A DNA stretch of 64,000 nucleotides from Alphaproteobacteria bacterium (GCA_013215815.1 JABSQP010000004.1:62001-126000), one strand, 5' to 3'. Positions 1 through 8,072 are shown, counted from the stretch's first letter. Made by a program: numbers and translations. Notes: generated from the sequence alone by a model not told the origin.

Positions 1-174
1 TGGGATGATACACCGAGAGAAGTTGTGGGTGCAGGCGTAAAACAGTTTGGCGATTTCGGTTACCGTGCGTTAGCATTCGTATTAACGAATGTAGATATTA
101 AGCGCCACTCTAAATACGGTTATGGCGACGCTGTATATTACTACAGTCGTTACAAACAGTATTATAGTAACTAA
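1..174 (+). CDS. C-terminal end of a polysaccharide-type tyrosine autokinase (BY-kinase), partial
   Basis: An open frame enters the window at base 1 and ends with TAA at 172-174, giving the last 57 residues of a protein. The tail is rich in tyrosine, with runs such as YGYGDAVYYY and YKQYY after a hydrophobic strand ending in TNVD. This pattern, a final Rossmann strand followed by a cluster of tyrosines, is typical of Wzc/ExoP-like bacterial tyrosine kinases, which control polymerisation and export of exopolysaccharide by autophosphorylating that cluster. The catalytic Walker motifs lie outside the window, so the identification rests only on the tail. The two membrane genes that follow on the same strand fit a polysaccharide locus. 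Confidence 0.72.
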   Translation, partial: WDDTPREVVGAGVKQFGDFGYRALAFVLTNVDIKRHSKYGYGDAVYYYSRYKQYYSN

Positions 175-201
175 TTTTACACAGTTTTAGAGATATACAC
201 G

Positions 202-609
202 ATGCGCTTAAGAGATGAGCGTCAGAGCACATTGTTGCTCTGTACTACGGTTTTATTCATGTTAACGATGTTTGTTGGTGTTTTATGTGTTTTCACACAA
301 TCACCGCAGCAGGGGGCGTCTTACCACTCTGATCAGGCACGTTTTTATCAAAAACATTATAACCAGCTCTCTGCTATAGAGTATGAGCCTATAAAGATCC
401 TGAAGTTAGCAGAAGCCTCTATCATTCAAGCGCTCGCTTATTACCCTTATGAAGCAAAAAACTGGGAGTTTCTGGCTTTAATTGCGCAGCGTAATCGACA
501 TTACGATATTGCTCATAAGGCGCGCAGATTTTCACATTTTTTGTCTACTGAACCTCGTACAGAGAGTGTGATAACTGTTGCCTCATATACTGAGCGTATA
601 AAGCATTAA
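202..609 (+). CDS. Small membrane-anchored protein of unknown function, possibly TPR-like
   Basis: This 135-residue protein begins 27 bases after the kinase tail and ends one base before the next start, so the three genes are probably one transcript. Residues about 10-32 form a single hydrophobic segment; the rest would be periplasmic. Residues about 63-110 read as two amphipathic helices (AEASIIQALAYYPYEAKNW, then IAQRNRHYDIAHKARRF), resembling one tetratricopeptide-like helix pair. I do not recognise the family. From position it is likely an accessory factor for exopolysaccharide assembly or export, but that is inference from context only. Confidence 0.6.
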   Translation: MRLRDERQSTLLLCTTVLFMLTMFVGVLCVFTQSPQQGASYHSDQARFYQKHYNQLSAIEYEPIKILKLAEASIIQALAYYPYEAKNWEFLALIAQRNRHYDIAHKARRFSHFLSTEPRTESVITVASYTERIKH

Positions 610-610
610 G

Positions 611-1597
611 ATGTCTTTCTTTACCGTTGAAAAGATATTCTCGTTTTTTGGATATACATTATCTCTATCATTTTTGTTATTAATCGTAAGTGATCTGAAT
701 TCACTCTCGCTTTGGGGCGTGTTTTTAATAGTACTTAGTTTTATAGGATTTTCTCGCTTTCTTTGGCTTATTACAGCGAAGTCTAGAGCATCAAAGACGC
801 GTTTACCTGATCAAATTCTTTCCTCATTAGATACCGAAGCCGACAAGAACAAGACGAATATTTTCAAAAGAAGTATGTCCTTAGATTATGGGCTGTTTGC
901 CCTACTAATAATTGTTGGTGCTTTGTGGGGAGTCTATTGTAGTTTTTACCCTAATGAGATTGCTTCTGTAAAAACCGTGCATGTTGAGTTCAGTGAATTC
1001 TTTAATAATATTTACAATGATCATAACTTTAATATAGCTATCAGGAATAATAATTTACTGAGTTATTTTGCCGTGTTGTTTAGTGTTCTCATTCTTTCAT
1101 GGCTTCAGTTTTCTCTATCAGTGAGCAAAAAATTTATTCGCAACAATCTGGTTATTTTTCTCCCAGCATTTTTAGTTGGTGTTGTTATTCTGAACTTTGT
1201 ATTTGGGCGTGTTTTGTTGTTTCAGTGGCCTGACACACTATTTCTTTCTGGTGCTGGCTTAGGTATAGCAAAACCAATCATGCTGCTGCATCCTGATTTG
1301 GCACAAGACTCGATTTCATTTTTTATGGTCCGTTTTTTTGAGCTCGGTTTTTTAGGGGCTTATGGTGCGTACGTATTTCTGCTCATTCCATTATCGGTTT
1401 TCTTTCATATCATCACAATCAGACAGCGTCGCAAAACGCTTGCTTATATTGGCATGATAACCGTATCCATAATCATTATGGTGGATATGTTTTGGTTATA
1501 TCATCCGCATGGACTAGGGGTCATAGCCATGGGTTGGTTTGTGACGGTTGTTTGTTGGGGGCAATCCGGTTTTAAAACACCATATATTCTGCGTTAG
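611..1597 (+). CDS. Polytopic membrane protein, possibly a short O-antigen polymerase/ligase-like protein
   Basis: A 328-residue integral membrane protein with about eight hydrophobic segments, separated by one base from the preceding stop. The C-terminal third carries a loop with GAGLGIAKP, followed by a HPDLAQDS stretch and a membrane segment with FFELGFLGAYGAYVFLL. This recalls the G-x-G-L-G, histidine and E-x-G-x-x-G pattern of Wzy/WaaL-type polymerases and ligases. It is shorter than the usual 400 or more residues, and I could not identify the full catalytic arginine pattern. Its place after the tyrosine kinase supports an exopolysaccharide role; the precise activity is uncertain. Confidence 0.6.
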   Translation: MSFFTVEKIFSFFGYTLSLSFLLLIVSDLNSLSLWGVFLIVLSFIGFSRFLWLITAKSRASKTRLPDQILSSLDTEADKNKTNIFKRSMSLDYGLFALLIIVGALWGVYCSFYPNEIASVKTVHVEFSEFFNNIYNDHNFNIAIRNNNLLSYFAVLFSVLILSWLQFSLSVSKKFIRNNLVIFLPAFLVGVVILNFVFGRVLLFQWPDTLFLSGAGLGIAKPIMLLHPDLAQDSISFFMVRFFELGFLGAYGAYVFLLIPLSVFFHIITIRQRRKTLAYIGMITVSIIIMVDMFWLYHPHGLGVIAMGWFVTVVCWGQSGFKTPYILR

Positions 1598-1606
1598 AAT
1601 TCAAAC

Positions 1607-1635
1607 TTGACATTATAAAAAATATAGGATATTTT
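1607..1635 (+). promoter_or_regulatory. Candidate sigma-70-type promoter upstream of the 1716 gene
   Basis: A perfect TTGACA hexamer at 1607-1612 is followed after 17 bases by TATTTT at 1630-1635, which matches four of six -10 consensus bases. A 7-bp perfect inverted repeat, TATAGGA at 1623-1629 and TCCTATA at 1636-1642, brackets the -10 hexamer exactly, as an operator would. Base composition here is very AT-rich, so chance similarity is possible. Confidence 0.45.
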
Positions 1636-1667
1636 TCCTATAAATGCGCAACAAATGCGCCCAAATG

Positions 1668-1701
1668 ACCCGTCTTTTTTATGAAGGCGGGTTTTTTATT
1701 T
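1668..1701 (+). terminator. Hairpin with T-tract upstream of the 1716 gene (terminator or attenuator)
   Basis: The arms ACCCGTC (1668-1674) and GGCGGGT (1686-1692) pair over seven positions, one of them a G-T wobble, and are followed by TTTTTTATTTT. This is a standard rho-independent terminator shape. It lies between the candidate promoter at 1607 and the gene starting at 1716. It could end transcription of the upstream membrane-protein operon, or act as an attenuator for the downstream gene. Confidence 0.6.
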
Positions 1702-1715
1702 TGAAAGGAACAACA

Positions 1716-2060
1716 ATGACAACACTTCTTCCTAAAGATGCGGATAATAATATTATTCCAGCTTTACGTTTTCGTAATGGTGGAGCGCATACAATTGCGA
1801 CATCAGCAGTTTCATCAACACAAAATGCGATTGCTTTCAATTCTGAAACAAAGGTCGTTAGCGTGTATGCAACGGAGCCTGTTTTTATTGCTTTTGGTGA
1901 CAATACAGTTTCAGCAACGTCTTCAGACCATTATTTTCCAGCAGGTGTTTATTACGATGTGGCCATTAGTGGCGGATCTGGTAAATCATCACAGGATTTG
2001 TACCTAGCAGTATTAGCTGAAAGCGTTGATGGCGTTCTTTACATTTCTGAAAAAGAGTAA
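1716..2060 (+). CDS. Small protein of unknown function, phage-structural-like composition
   Basis: A 114-residue protein. I place the start at ATG 1716 because GAAAGGAA lies about six bases upstream, whereas the longer reading from 1644 would translate through the terminator hairpin. There is no signal peptide or membrane segment. The sequence is rich in Ala, Ser, Thr and beta-branched residues and alternates hydrophobic strands (TKVVSVYA, PVFIAFG, LYLAVLAE), suggesting a small beta-sandwich like those of some phage accessory or decoration proteins. I do not recognise a family. It stands alone behind its own promoter and hairpin, and converges on recR with one base between them. A phage relic is possible but unproven. 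Confidence 0.6.
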   Translation: MTTLLPKDADNNIIPALRFRNGGAHTIATSAVSSTQNAIAFNSETKVVSVYATEPVFIAFGDNTVSATSSDHYFPAGVYYDVAISGGSGKSSQDLYLAVLAESVDGVLYISEKE

Positions 2061-2061
2061 C

Positions 2062-2658
2062 TTATGCTCTTTTACGTGCCTTTAGAGCGGTGGAGATTGT
2101 GTTATCATCCAGGTAGTCTAATTCTCCACCGACAGGCACGCCGTGCGCAAGGCGTGTTACATTGACGTTACTGCTATTGAGTTGATCGGCGATATAATGT
2201 GCCGTTGATTGTCCATCGACTGTGGCACTTAATGCCAAGATCATCTCTGTAATTTCGCCGTTTTGTACGTTTTCGATTAAGGGCTGAATTTTTAAATCAT
2301 CTGGTCCGATTCCATCAAGTGCGGACAACGTACCACCAAGAATATGATAAACACCGCGATAAGATCCTGTGCGCTCAATTGCCCAGAGATCAGCGACAGT
2401 GGCGACAACGCAAATCACATTACGGTCGCGTTTTGGATCACGACAAATACGGCATATTTCTCCCTCATCCAGATTGCCGCATGATTTACATTCTTGAATG
2501 GTATCCGAAACGTATTCTAGGCTTTGAGCAAGGGGGCCCATCACTTTCTCTTTATTTGTTAGAAGGTGGAGAGCAATTCTTTTCGCAGAACGGCTTCCAA
2601 GACCAGGCAAAGAAGAGAGTTGTCTTATTAGTAAGTCTAGAGGGCCATCGTTAAACAT
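2062..2658 (-). CDS. recR: Recombination mediator protein RecR
   Basis: A 198-residue protein of normal RecR length. It works with RecF and RecO to load RecA at single-strand gaps during repair. The N-terminus has the helix-hairpin-helix region (LSSLPGLGSRSAKRIALHLL), then a four-cysteine zinc motif (CKSCGNLDEGEICRIC) at about residues 57-72. A TOPRIM domain beginning ICVVATVADLWAIE follows at about residue 81, and the chain ends in the usual VPVGGELDYLDDNT region. It lies 58 bases downstream of lolA on the same strand, and the two may be cotranscribed. The common neighbours dnaX and ybaB are absent here. Confidence 0.97.
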   Translation of the reverse strand: MFNDGPLDLLIRQLSSLPGLGSRSAKRIALHLLTNKEKVMGPLAQSLEYVSDTIQECKSCGNLDEGEICRICRDPKRDRNVICVVATVADLWAIERTGSYRGVYHILGGTLSALDGIGPDDLKIQPLIENVQNGEITEMILALSATVDGQSTAHYIADQLNSSNVNVTRLAHGVPVGGELDYLDDNTISTALKARKRA

Positions 2659-2716
2659 AGTAAGAGAATCCTTTAATATTCAAGAATTCTAACGATGCGA
2701 AGAGGATAGATAAAGC

Positions 2717-3322
2717 CTATTCGTTATATCGAACTTTTTTCTTATCAGGATGTATGAACCCAAAGAGAAAGTTTGCAAGCTTTAGGTCTTTTTCCATGTT
2801 CTTGAGTTCGATTTCAGTCGTTAAACCTGCAGCATCTGTGACTTGCCATTTTTTTAGCTCAAAAGGAACTTTGCTAAAAAATAGTTTTACGCGCCCTGCG
2901 GCAGGGTCATCTGTTTGAATTAGCTCTAATGTTTTTAGACCATCTTCATAGCCGATCGCCTCGACGTTGATATCGCCTGACAGCTTTAGATCTTCTCTAA
3001 GGAGGAAGTCTGCAAGTGTCTGACCGATTGGCGCATTTGTTTGCTCGTTGAGTTCAGAGTCGAAGAAATAGATAAAGAAGCCATCTGCAACAATGAAGTC
3101 ATCCACTTCGTTATATTCGAAGCGAAGGCGTCCTGGACGATCGAGGTAGAACGTACCGCTTAGACGTGCTCCATTATGGGCACGTTGAATGAAATCTGCT
3201 TTGGCTGTTGTTAGGCCGCGTAAGTATTCTTCGGCCTTTTGAACATCGTCTCCTGCCGCCTGTGTGAGGGCCGGGAGGGTTAGGGCTAACAACATAGTTA
3301 AAGCGATAAAAAATTGTCTCAT
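2717..3322 (-). CDS. lolA: Outer membrane lipoprotein carrier protein LolA
   Basis: A 201-residue periplasmic protein with a signal peptide of about 22 residues ending near TQAAGDD. LolA accepts lipoproteins released by LolCDE at the inner membrane and hands them to the outer membrane. The mature part shows family features: an early FIQRAHNGARLSGTFYLDRPGRLRFEY stretch in two parts, a FIVADGFFIYFFD strand and a hydrophobic beta-barrel pattern. In many alphaproteobacteria lolA follows ftsK directly. Here the order is kept, but a frameshifted gene in the opposite orientation sits between them. Confidence 0.93.
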   Translation of the reverse strand: MRQFFIALTMLLALTLPALTQAAGDDVQKAEEYLRGLTTAKADFIQRAHNGARLSGTFYLDRPGRLRFEYNEVDDFIVADGFFIYFFDSELNEQTNAPIGQTLADFLLREDLKLSGDINVEAIGYEDGLKTLELIQTDDPAAGRVKLFFSKVPFELKKWQVTDAAGLTTEIELKNMEKDLKLANFLFGFIHPDKKKVRYNE

Positions 3323-3460
3323 TCTTCTTTGATAGGCAAAAAAGCAGGCGAAAGAAAGGCGGTTTTAGGGTTTATTGGCGGAAATTACGCGCGTTTTCAC
3401 ATTTTTCTTGCGTTCTTTAGTTATGTAATTACAAATATAGAGGAACAAGGAGTAATGACT

Positions 3461-3905
3461 ATGGCGAAACAAGGTTTAATTAATACCATGCAATCAAAAC
3501 AAATGGTCTACGCCTTTTATGTGACCGCATCTGAGGATGCTATTTTAACATTAGGTGGGCCTAAAAGGGGGGGAGAAGTTTCTTCTTGAGCTTCCTGATG
3601 AGGAGGCTGATTCTAACGTTGCGCGTGTACCTCTATCAGGCGAATACTTAAATGATGATAAACTTCGAGTAATTGCTCAAGCTGCTTTTAATAAAGCTTA
3701 TATGGAGGGATACTTCGATAGAAATGGCCAGCCAAGAGGGACAACAGATCAAGGTGATGGCATTGTAGAAAGATTGCGTGCTACTAAACCTTCTTTAGTT
3801 TTTTCAATTGCGGCGGATATCGGGCCAGTTCAGTCTAACCCTAAAAGAACACATCATGTTTGGGCGCGGAGAATTACGAACACCCCTCAAGCGTCAGCGG
3901 CTTAA
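3461..3905 (+). pseudogene. Small conserved-looking gene split by a +1 frameshift in a G7 tract
   Basis: Two overlapping frames encode what looks like one protein. The first runs from ATG 3461 (AAGGAG ends eight bases upstream) to a stop at 3587-3589. The second carries on to TAA 3903-3905. Removing one G from the seven at 3567-3573 joins them into a 147-residue protein, passing from ILTLGGPKRG into EKFLLELPDEE. Codon use and composition look coding on both sides. I do not recognise the family; it has no signal peptide or membrane segment. The stop overlaps the ftsK stop by four bases, tail to tail. Explanations are a genuine disruption, phase variation, programmed frameshifting or a homopolymer sequencing error. 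The other possible ATG, 3455, is only two bases from the Shine-Dalgarno sequence. Confidence 0.6.
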
Positions 3906-6346
3906 CCGGCTTCAGATAAATCCTGAACCAGAATTTCACGTTTTCCAACATGGTTGGCGGGACCGATAACACCTTGTTTTTCCATTTCTTCGACAATACG
4001 GGCAGCGCGGTTATAACCGATCTGTAAGTGACGTTGAATAAAGCTGGTTGATGCTTTGCGCTCACGTGCAACAACGGCAACGGCCTGATCATATAGCTCA
4101 TCAACTTTCTCGCCTGCGTCGCCATACATGCCGCCAAGGCCTTCACCTGTAAAGTCACCGCCACCTTCTGTAATGTCTTCAAGATAAGCAGGCTCTGCTT
4201 GTGCTTTAAGATAATTAACGACGTTTTCAACTTCCTCATCGGATGAGAATGGGCCGTGTACGCGTTTAATTTGACCACCAGCGGCCATATACAGCATATC
4301 ACCCATACCAAGGAGCTGCTCAGCGCCACCGTCTCCTAAAATCGTACGCGAATCGATTTTGGATGTAACTTGGAACGAGATACGCGTTGGGAAGTTGGCT
4401 TTAATCACACCTGTGATCACGTCAACGGATGGACGCTGCGTGGCCATAATGAGGTGAATACCCGCTGCACGTGCCATTTGGGCCAGACGCTGAATAGTAT
4501 TTTCAACTTCTTTACCAGCCACCAGCATCAGATCGGCAAATTCGTCGACGATAATAACGATGTAAGGTAGGTCGGTCAGGTCGAGAGGTTGTTCTTCGTA
4601 AATAGGTTTCCCCGTTTCAGGATCAAAGCCTGTTTGAACTTTGCGCATTAGCGCTTCGCCTTTTTTGCGGGCTTCGGCAAGACGGGCGTTGTACCCATCA
4701 ATATTACGTACACCGAGTTTGGACATTGCGCGATAACGCTCTTCCATTTCGGCCACAGCCCATTTAAGAGCAACAACGGCTTTACCTGGCTCTGTCACCA
4801 CAGGAGAAAGAAGGTGCGGAATATCATCATAAACAGAGAGTTCGAGCATTTTCGGATCGATCATGATGAAGCGGCATTTCTCTGGCGGTAGGCGGTAGAG
4901 AAGGGAGAGAATCATAGTGTTAACAGCAACCGACTTACCCGACCCTGTTGTACCCGCAACAAGGAGGTGAGGCATACGGGCAAGATCGGCAATAACCGGT
5001 TTACCACCAATGTCTTTCCCAAGAATGAGAGGCAGTTTGGCTTGTGTTTTATCGTAATCACGTGTTTCTAACATCTGGCGGAAGTACACGGTCTGGCGTA
5101 GCTTATTTGGCATTTCAATACCAATCACATTACGTCCAGGGACAACAGCGGCACGTACAGACACGGCAGACATAGAGCGGGCAATGTCATCAGATAGGCC
5201 AATGACACGGGATGTCTTTGTGCCCGGGGCTGGTTCAAGCTCATAGAGGGTGACAACAGGACCTGGGTGAATGCTGACGATGTCACCTTTAACGTTAAAA
5301 TCTTGGAGTACGTTTTGGAGAAGTTCCGCATTCATACGCAGGGCATTCTCATCCATGCTATCTTGTTTTACTTCTTCTGGAATTTCATTCAAAAGCTCGA
5401 CAGATGGTAAATCCCAATCACCTTCAAAAAGCTGGAAGCGTTGTTGGTTCACACCGCCGCTTGCTGTTTTGTCTGCTTGTGCAGGTTGAACAACTTTGAT
5501 GTTAGTGGCAGGCACAGGCGCAGCTGGCACTGGTACTTGTGGTTCTGTGGGCGCTGCTTCTAAGACATCTGTCTCTGGTTTTTCTGCTGGCTTGGAAATC
5601 TTTGGTTTCTTCGCAGCTGCCTTACGTTCTTTCGGAATATACGATTCGTCACTGTAATGACGTACCCAATCATACGCGCCTAAAACACTATTATAGGTGA
5701 AAAGAGCGGCTGTTTTTAAACCGTATAAACCAAGCGATAAGGCATATAGCGCTTCTTCTTTACGAACGCCTGCGGCAAATAGGAAGATACCCAAGCCGAT
5801 AATGCCTGCAATAGCGCTTGCGATAATTGATGGATAGGGAAACGTTAAGAAATGGAAGGCGTCCGTTACATTTTGGAATATGAGACCACCAATACTACCT
5901 CCTAAATATGATTGCGGTAGCCAATCGCCACTTGGAATTCGTGCGCACGCAATAGCGACGATAAAAACGGATGCAATTAAGGCAGCAACACGCAACGGAA
6001 ATGGGTTAATGCTGCGGCGTTTAATGAGGCTTGCTCCCCAAACGCAAAAGCATACGGCAAAGAGAGTTGAGGCTAATCCTAGTGTCTGTAAAAATAAATC
6101 AGCCATCGCCGCGCCAGATGATCCCATCCAATTATCGATGTTGTTACCTGTATTGGCGGTGTTGAATGATGGGTCGGCGGCGCTGTAGCTCAAAATAGAG
6201 AGAAGTAAGAATACACCTACAATCAAACTGATCGAACCAACCGAATCAACAATGCGGCGGGCGATAAATGCTTTAATGCTGTCCGGTATAAGTCGAGCAA
6301 TGAAGCCCTGTTTTTTCGTTTTGATTTTGTATTTTTTACGCGCCAT
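3902..6346 (-). CDS. ftsK: DNA translocase FtsK
   Basis: An 814-residue septal DNA pump that moves chromosome ends toward dif and helps XerCD resolve dimers during division. The N-terminal about 200 residues hold four or more membrane segments. A basic, Ala/Pro-rich linker follows (about 235-300), shorter than in E. coli. The motor carries Walker A GTTGSGKS at about 465-472 and Walker B YIVIIVDEFADLM near 595. The C-terminal winged-helix gamma domain, which reads KOPS sites, is present (FIQRHLQIGYNRAARIVEEM in part, then VGKREILV). The upstream 240 bases hold palindromes described separately. The length is normal for alphaproteobacterial FtsK. Confidence 0.97.
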   Translation of the reverse strand: MARKKYKIKTKKQGFIARLIPDSIKAFIARRIVDSVGSISLIVGVFLLLSILSYSAADPSFNTANTGNNIDNWMGSSGAAMADLFLQTLGLASTLFAVCFCVWGASLIKRRSINPFPLRVAALIASVFIVAIACARIPSGDWLPQSYLGGSIGGLIFQNVTDAFHFLTFPYPSIIASAIAGIIGLGIFLFAAGVRKEEALYALSLGLYGLKTAALFTYNSVLGAYDWVRHYSDESYIPKERKAAAKKPKISKPAEKPETDVLEAAPTEPQVPVPAAPVPATNIKVVQPAQADKTASGGVNQQRFQLFEGDWDLPSVELLNEIPEEVKQDSMDENALRMNAELLQNVLQDFNVKGDIVSIHPGPVVTLYELEPAPGTKTSRVIGLSDDIARSMSAVSVRAAVVPGRNVIGIEMPNKLRQTVYFRQMLETRDYDKTQAKLPLILGKDIGGKPVIADLARMPHLLVAGTTGSGKSVAVNTMILSLLYRLPPEKCRFIMIDPKMLELSVYDDIPHLLSPVVTEPGKAVVALKWAVAEMEERYRAMSKLGVRNIDGYNARLAEARKKGEALMRKVQTGFDPETGKPIYEEQPLDLTDLPYIVIIVDEFADLMLVAGKEVENTIQRLAQMARAAGIHLIMATQRPSVDVITGVIKANFPTRISFQVTSKIDSRTILGDGGAEQLLGMGDMLYMAAGGQIKRVHGPFSSDEEVENVVNYLKAQAEPAYLEDITEGGGDFTGEGLGGMYGDAGEKVDELYDQAVAVVARERKASTSFIQRHLQIGYNRAARIVEEMEKQGVIGPANHVGKREILVQDLSEAG

Positions 6347-6405
6347 GAGAATAAAGATTACTTAGAGTTAAAATGACTAATAATGCGGCAGAATGCCTAA
6401 TAGAA

Positions 6406-6512
6406 TCACATGATATGTGAAATTAAATTCTATCGTTTTTATTGCCTAAAGACAAGAAATCCTGCGCCTTTGATTACCTTTTTACGTAAAAATTAACTTT
6501 TTGTTAACTTTT
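6406..6512. promoter_or_regulatory. Cluster of palindromes and direct repeats between ftsK and the 6587 gene
   Basis: Three short ordered motifs sit in this divergent intergenic region. TCACAT-GAT-ATGTGA at 6406-6420 has perfect 6-bp arms. TTTTTACGTAAAAA at 6479-6492 is a perfect 14-bp palindrome. TTAACTTTT occurs twice, at 6493-6501 and 6504-6512, one helical turn apart. Such motifs may be operators for either flanking gene. No consensus factor is identified, and the region is AT-rich, so some of this could be chance. Confidence 0.35.
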
Positions 6513-6586
6513 CTGAGGCACCTTGGTTGGAAGAGTTCTTACTTCACCTGAAAAAATCAAAATACAGCTTTAAATAAAGGGAATTG

Positions 6587-6928
6587 ATGCCTCAAACAAG
6601 CTTGCAAACAGCCAAAAAGCCAAATGAGTATATTATCTATACGTACAAGGTTTTTGACGATGAGCGCTTTGGCGTGAACAGATGGCAAAAACTGAATAGT
6701 TTTTGTGGGCTGGATATCGCCCTGCAGGAAGCTGAAAACCTGTTTCGTGGGCAAGACTTTCAGAAGATAGAGGTTGTGAAACGTTCTTTTGATGAAGTGA
6801 AGCAGAAATATATTTCAGAAACGACGAAAGTTTTTCAGAGAAAGTCTAGAGCCCAAGCAATAACGGCGCTCGGAAGCGCCGCTGCAGGAATAGCAACATT
6901 AACGATGTTGCTTACTGTTCTTCAATAA
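6587..6928 (+). CDS. Small protein of unknown function with a C-terminal membrane segment
   Basis: A 113-residue protein starting at ATG 6587; AAAGGGAA lies just upstream, and the TTG three bases earlier is an unlikely start. Residues about 15-70 form a mixed domain (EYIIYTYKVF, then LQEAENLFRGQDFQKIEVVKRSF). A charged helix follows, and the C-terminus is a hydrophobic segment (AAAGIATLTMLLTVL) that would make it a tail-anchored membrane protein. I do not recognise the family. Its 3' end overlaps the 58-residue gene on the other strand by 17 bases. Confidence 0.65.
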   Translation: MPQTSLQTAKKPNEYIIYTYKVFDDERFGVNRWQKLNSFCGLDIALQEAENLFRGQDFQKIEVVKRSFDEVKQKYISETTKVFQRKSRAQAITALGSAAAGIATLTMLLTVLQ

Positions 6929-7088
6929 TGCCGTTCGGATCTTTTTCTACTAAGTCAGCAACTTGCTGAAACACATCTGCATTTTCATCCATTTGATCTT
7001 TTAATGGAGGGTTCTGTTCTGCGATGGTTGTGAAAAAAGCGGCTGCGTCGCGAAGTAATTTTGCAGCTAGTTCAGCATGTGAAGGCAT
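6912..7088 (-). CDS. Small acidic protein of 58 residues, unknown function
   Basis: An open frame from ATG 7086-7088 to TAA 6912-6914 on the minus strand encodes 58 residues. It begins MPSHAELAAKLLRDAAAFF, continues with a segment DQMDENADVFQQVADLV and ends in GIIEEQ. AAGGA lies six bases before the start. The composition is helical and acidic, with no membrane segment. It fills the space between pheA and the 6587 gene, about 70 bases downstream of the pheA stop on the same strand, so it may be cotranscribed with pheA. I do not know a function. The clean ribosome binding site and the lack of any competing frame support it as real. Confidence 0.6.
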   Translation of the reverse strand: MPSHAELAAKLLRDAAAFFTTIAEQNPPLKDQMDENADVFQQVADLVEKDPNGIIEEQ

Positions 7089-7158
7089 TGTGTTTCCTTA
7101 TTTTCTATCAAAATTCTGAGAGTGAGCGTAACACTCCGTTGACTAAAATGCAAAAAAA

Positions 7159-7995
7159 CTAGTTTTGGCGAAACGCGTGCGCTTCATAAGTTCCCATTAA
7201 AATCACGTCTTTTGCAAAAAATCCAAGCTCTTCCATAGCCAGTTGCAGTGCTTTTTGCTCTGGATGTCCCATAACATCTGCATAAAACTGGGCTGCTTGG
7301 AATTTTTCATCAACGTATGATTCAAGCTTTACCATGTTCACGCCATTTGTCGCAAAGCCTCCAAGGGATTTAAAAAGTGAAGCGGGAATGTTACGTACTT
7401 CAAAAATGAAGCTTGTGACGTATTCTTTTGTTTCATCATATGCAGGGACAACCGCTTCAGGCGATAGAATGAGAAAACGTGTTGTATTGTGATCTGCGTC
7501 TTGTACGTCGGGCACAAGAATATCGAGATCATAAATCTCAGCAGCAAGTTTAGAAGCAATCGCACCCTGCGTTTTATCGCCACGTGCGGCTATCTCTTGC
7601 GCGGCGCCGGCTGTATCTGCATGAACCTCAGCTTTCAATCCCATGTCTTTAATGATTTTCTGACATTGTGGTAGGGCGTGAATATGACTGTGCACGACCT
7701 TCAAATCGTCCTTTGTACTCCCTTTTACGCTAAGAAGAGCATGTTCGATTGGCTGAAAATGTTCACCGATGATATGCAGGTCACTCCCTGGCATCAAGCG
7801 GTGTACGTCTGCAACACGTCCTGCCAGTGTATTATCGACCGGGATCATGGCTAGATCAGCTTTACCATTTTTGACGGCGCTAAAAGCTTGATCAAAAGTC
7901 TCGCATGGCAGTGTATCAACGCCTGGAAAAACTGCGCGGCAAGACAAATCTGAATAAGCGCCAGCGAAACCTTGAAATGCTATTTTTTGAACCAT
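7159..7995 (-). CDS. pheA: Prephenate dehydratase
   Basis: A 278-residue monofunctional enzyme converting prephenate to phenylpyruvate for phenylalanine synthesis in the cytoplasm. I chose ATG 7995 (MVQKIAFQG) because AGGAAA sits just upstream; an in-frame start eight codons earlier at 8019 lacks support. The periplasmic-binding-fold catalytic domain begins with FQGFAGAYSD and includes IPVDNTLAGRV and the substrate motif NTTRFLI at about 190-196. A C-terminal ACT domain (FEVRNIPASLF, then MVKLESYVD) is the expected phenylalanine sensor. The neighbouring membrane-bound cytochrome c gene on the other strand is a common pheA partner in alphaproteobacteria. Confidence 0.95.
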   Translation of the reverse strand: MVQKIAFQGFAGAYSDLSCRAVFPGVDTLPCETFDQAFSAVKNGKADLAMIPVDNTLAGRVADVHRLMPGSDLHIIGEHFQPIEHALLSVKGSTKDDLKVVHSHIHALPQCQKIIKDMGLKAEVHADTAGAAQEIAARGDKTQGAIASKLAAEIYDLDILVPDVQDADHNTTRFLILSPEAVVPAYDETKEYVTSFIFEVRNIPASLFKSLGGFATNGVNMVKLESYVDEKFQAAQFYADVMGHPEQKALQLAMEELGFFAKDVILMGTYEAHAFRQN

Positions 7996-8072
7996 AATTT
8001 TTCCTATAAAACCAAACAATTAACCTTGAAATTTTTACCTCAAAGGACTACATCCTAATATACAGAGCACTC

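Noticed and set aside
1716-2060. An integrated prophage
   Set aside because: Only one small phage-like gene is seen; no integrase, capsid, portal or attachment repeats are nearby.
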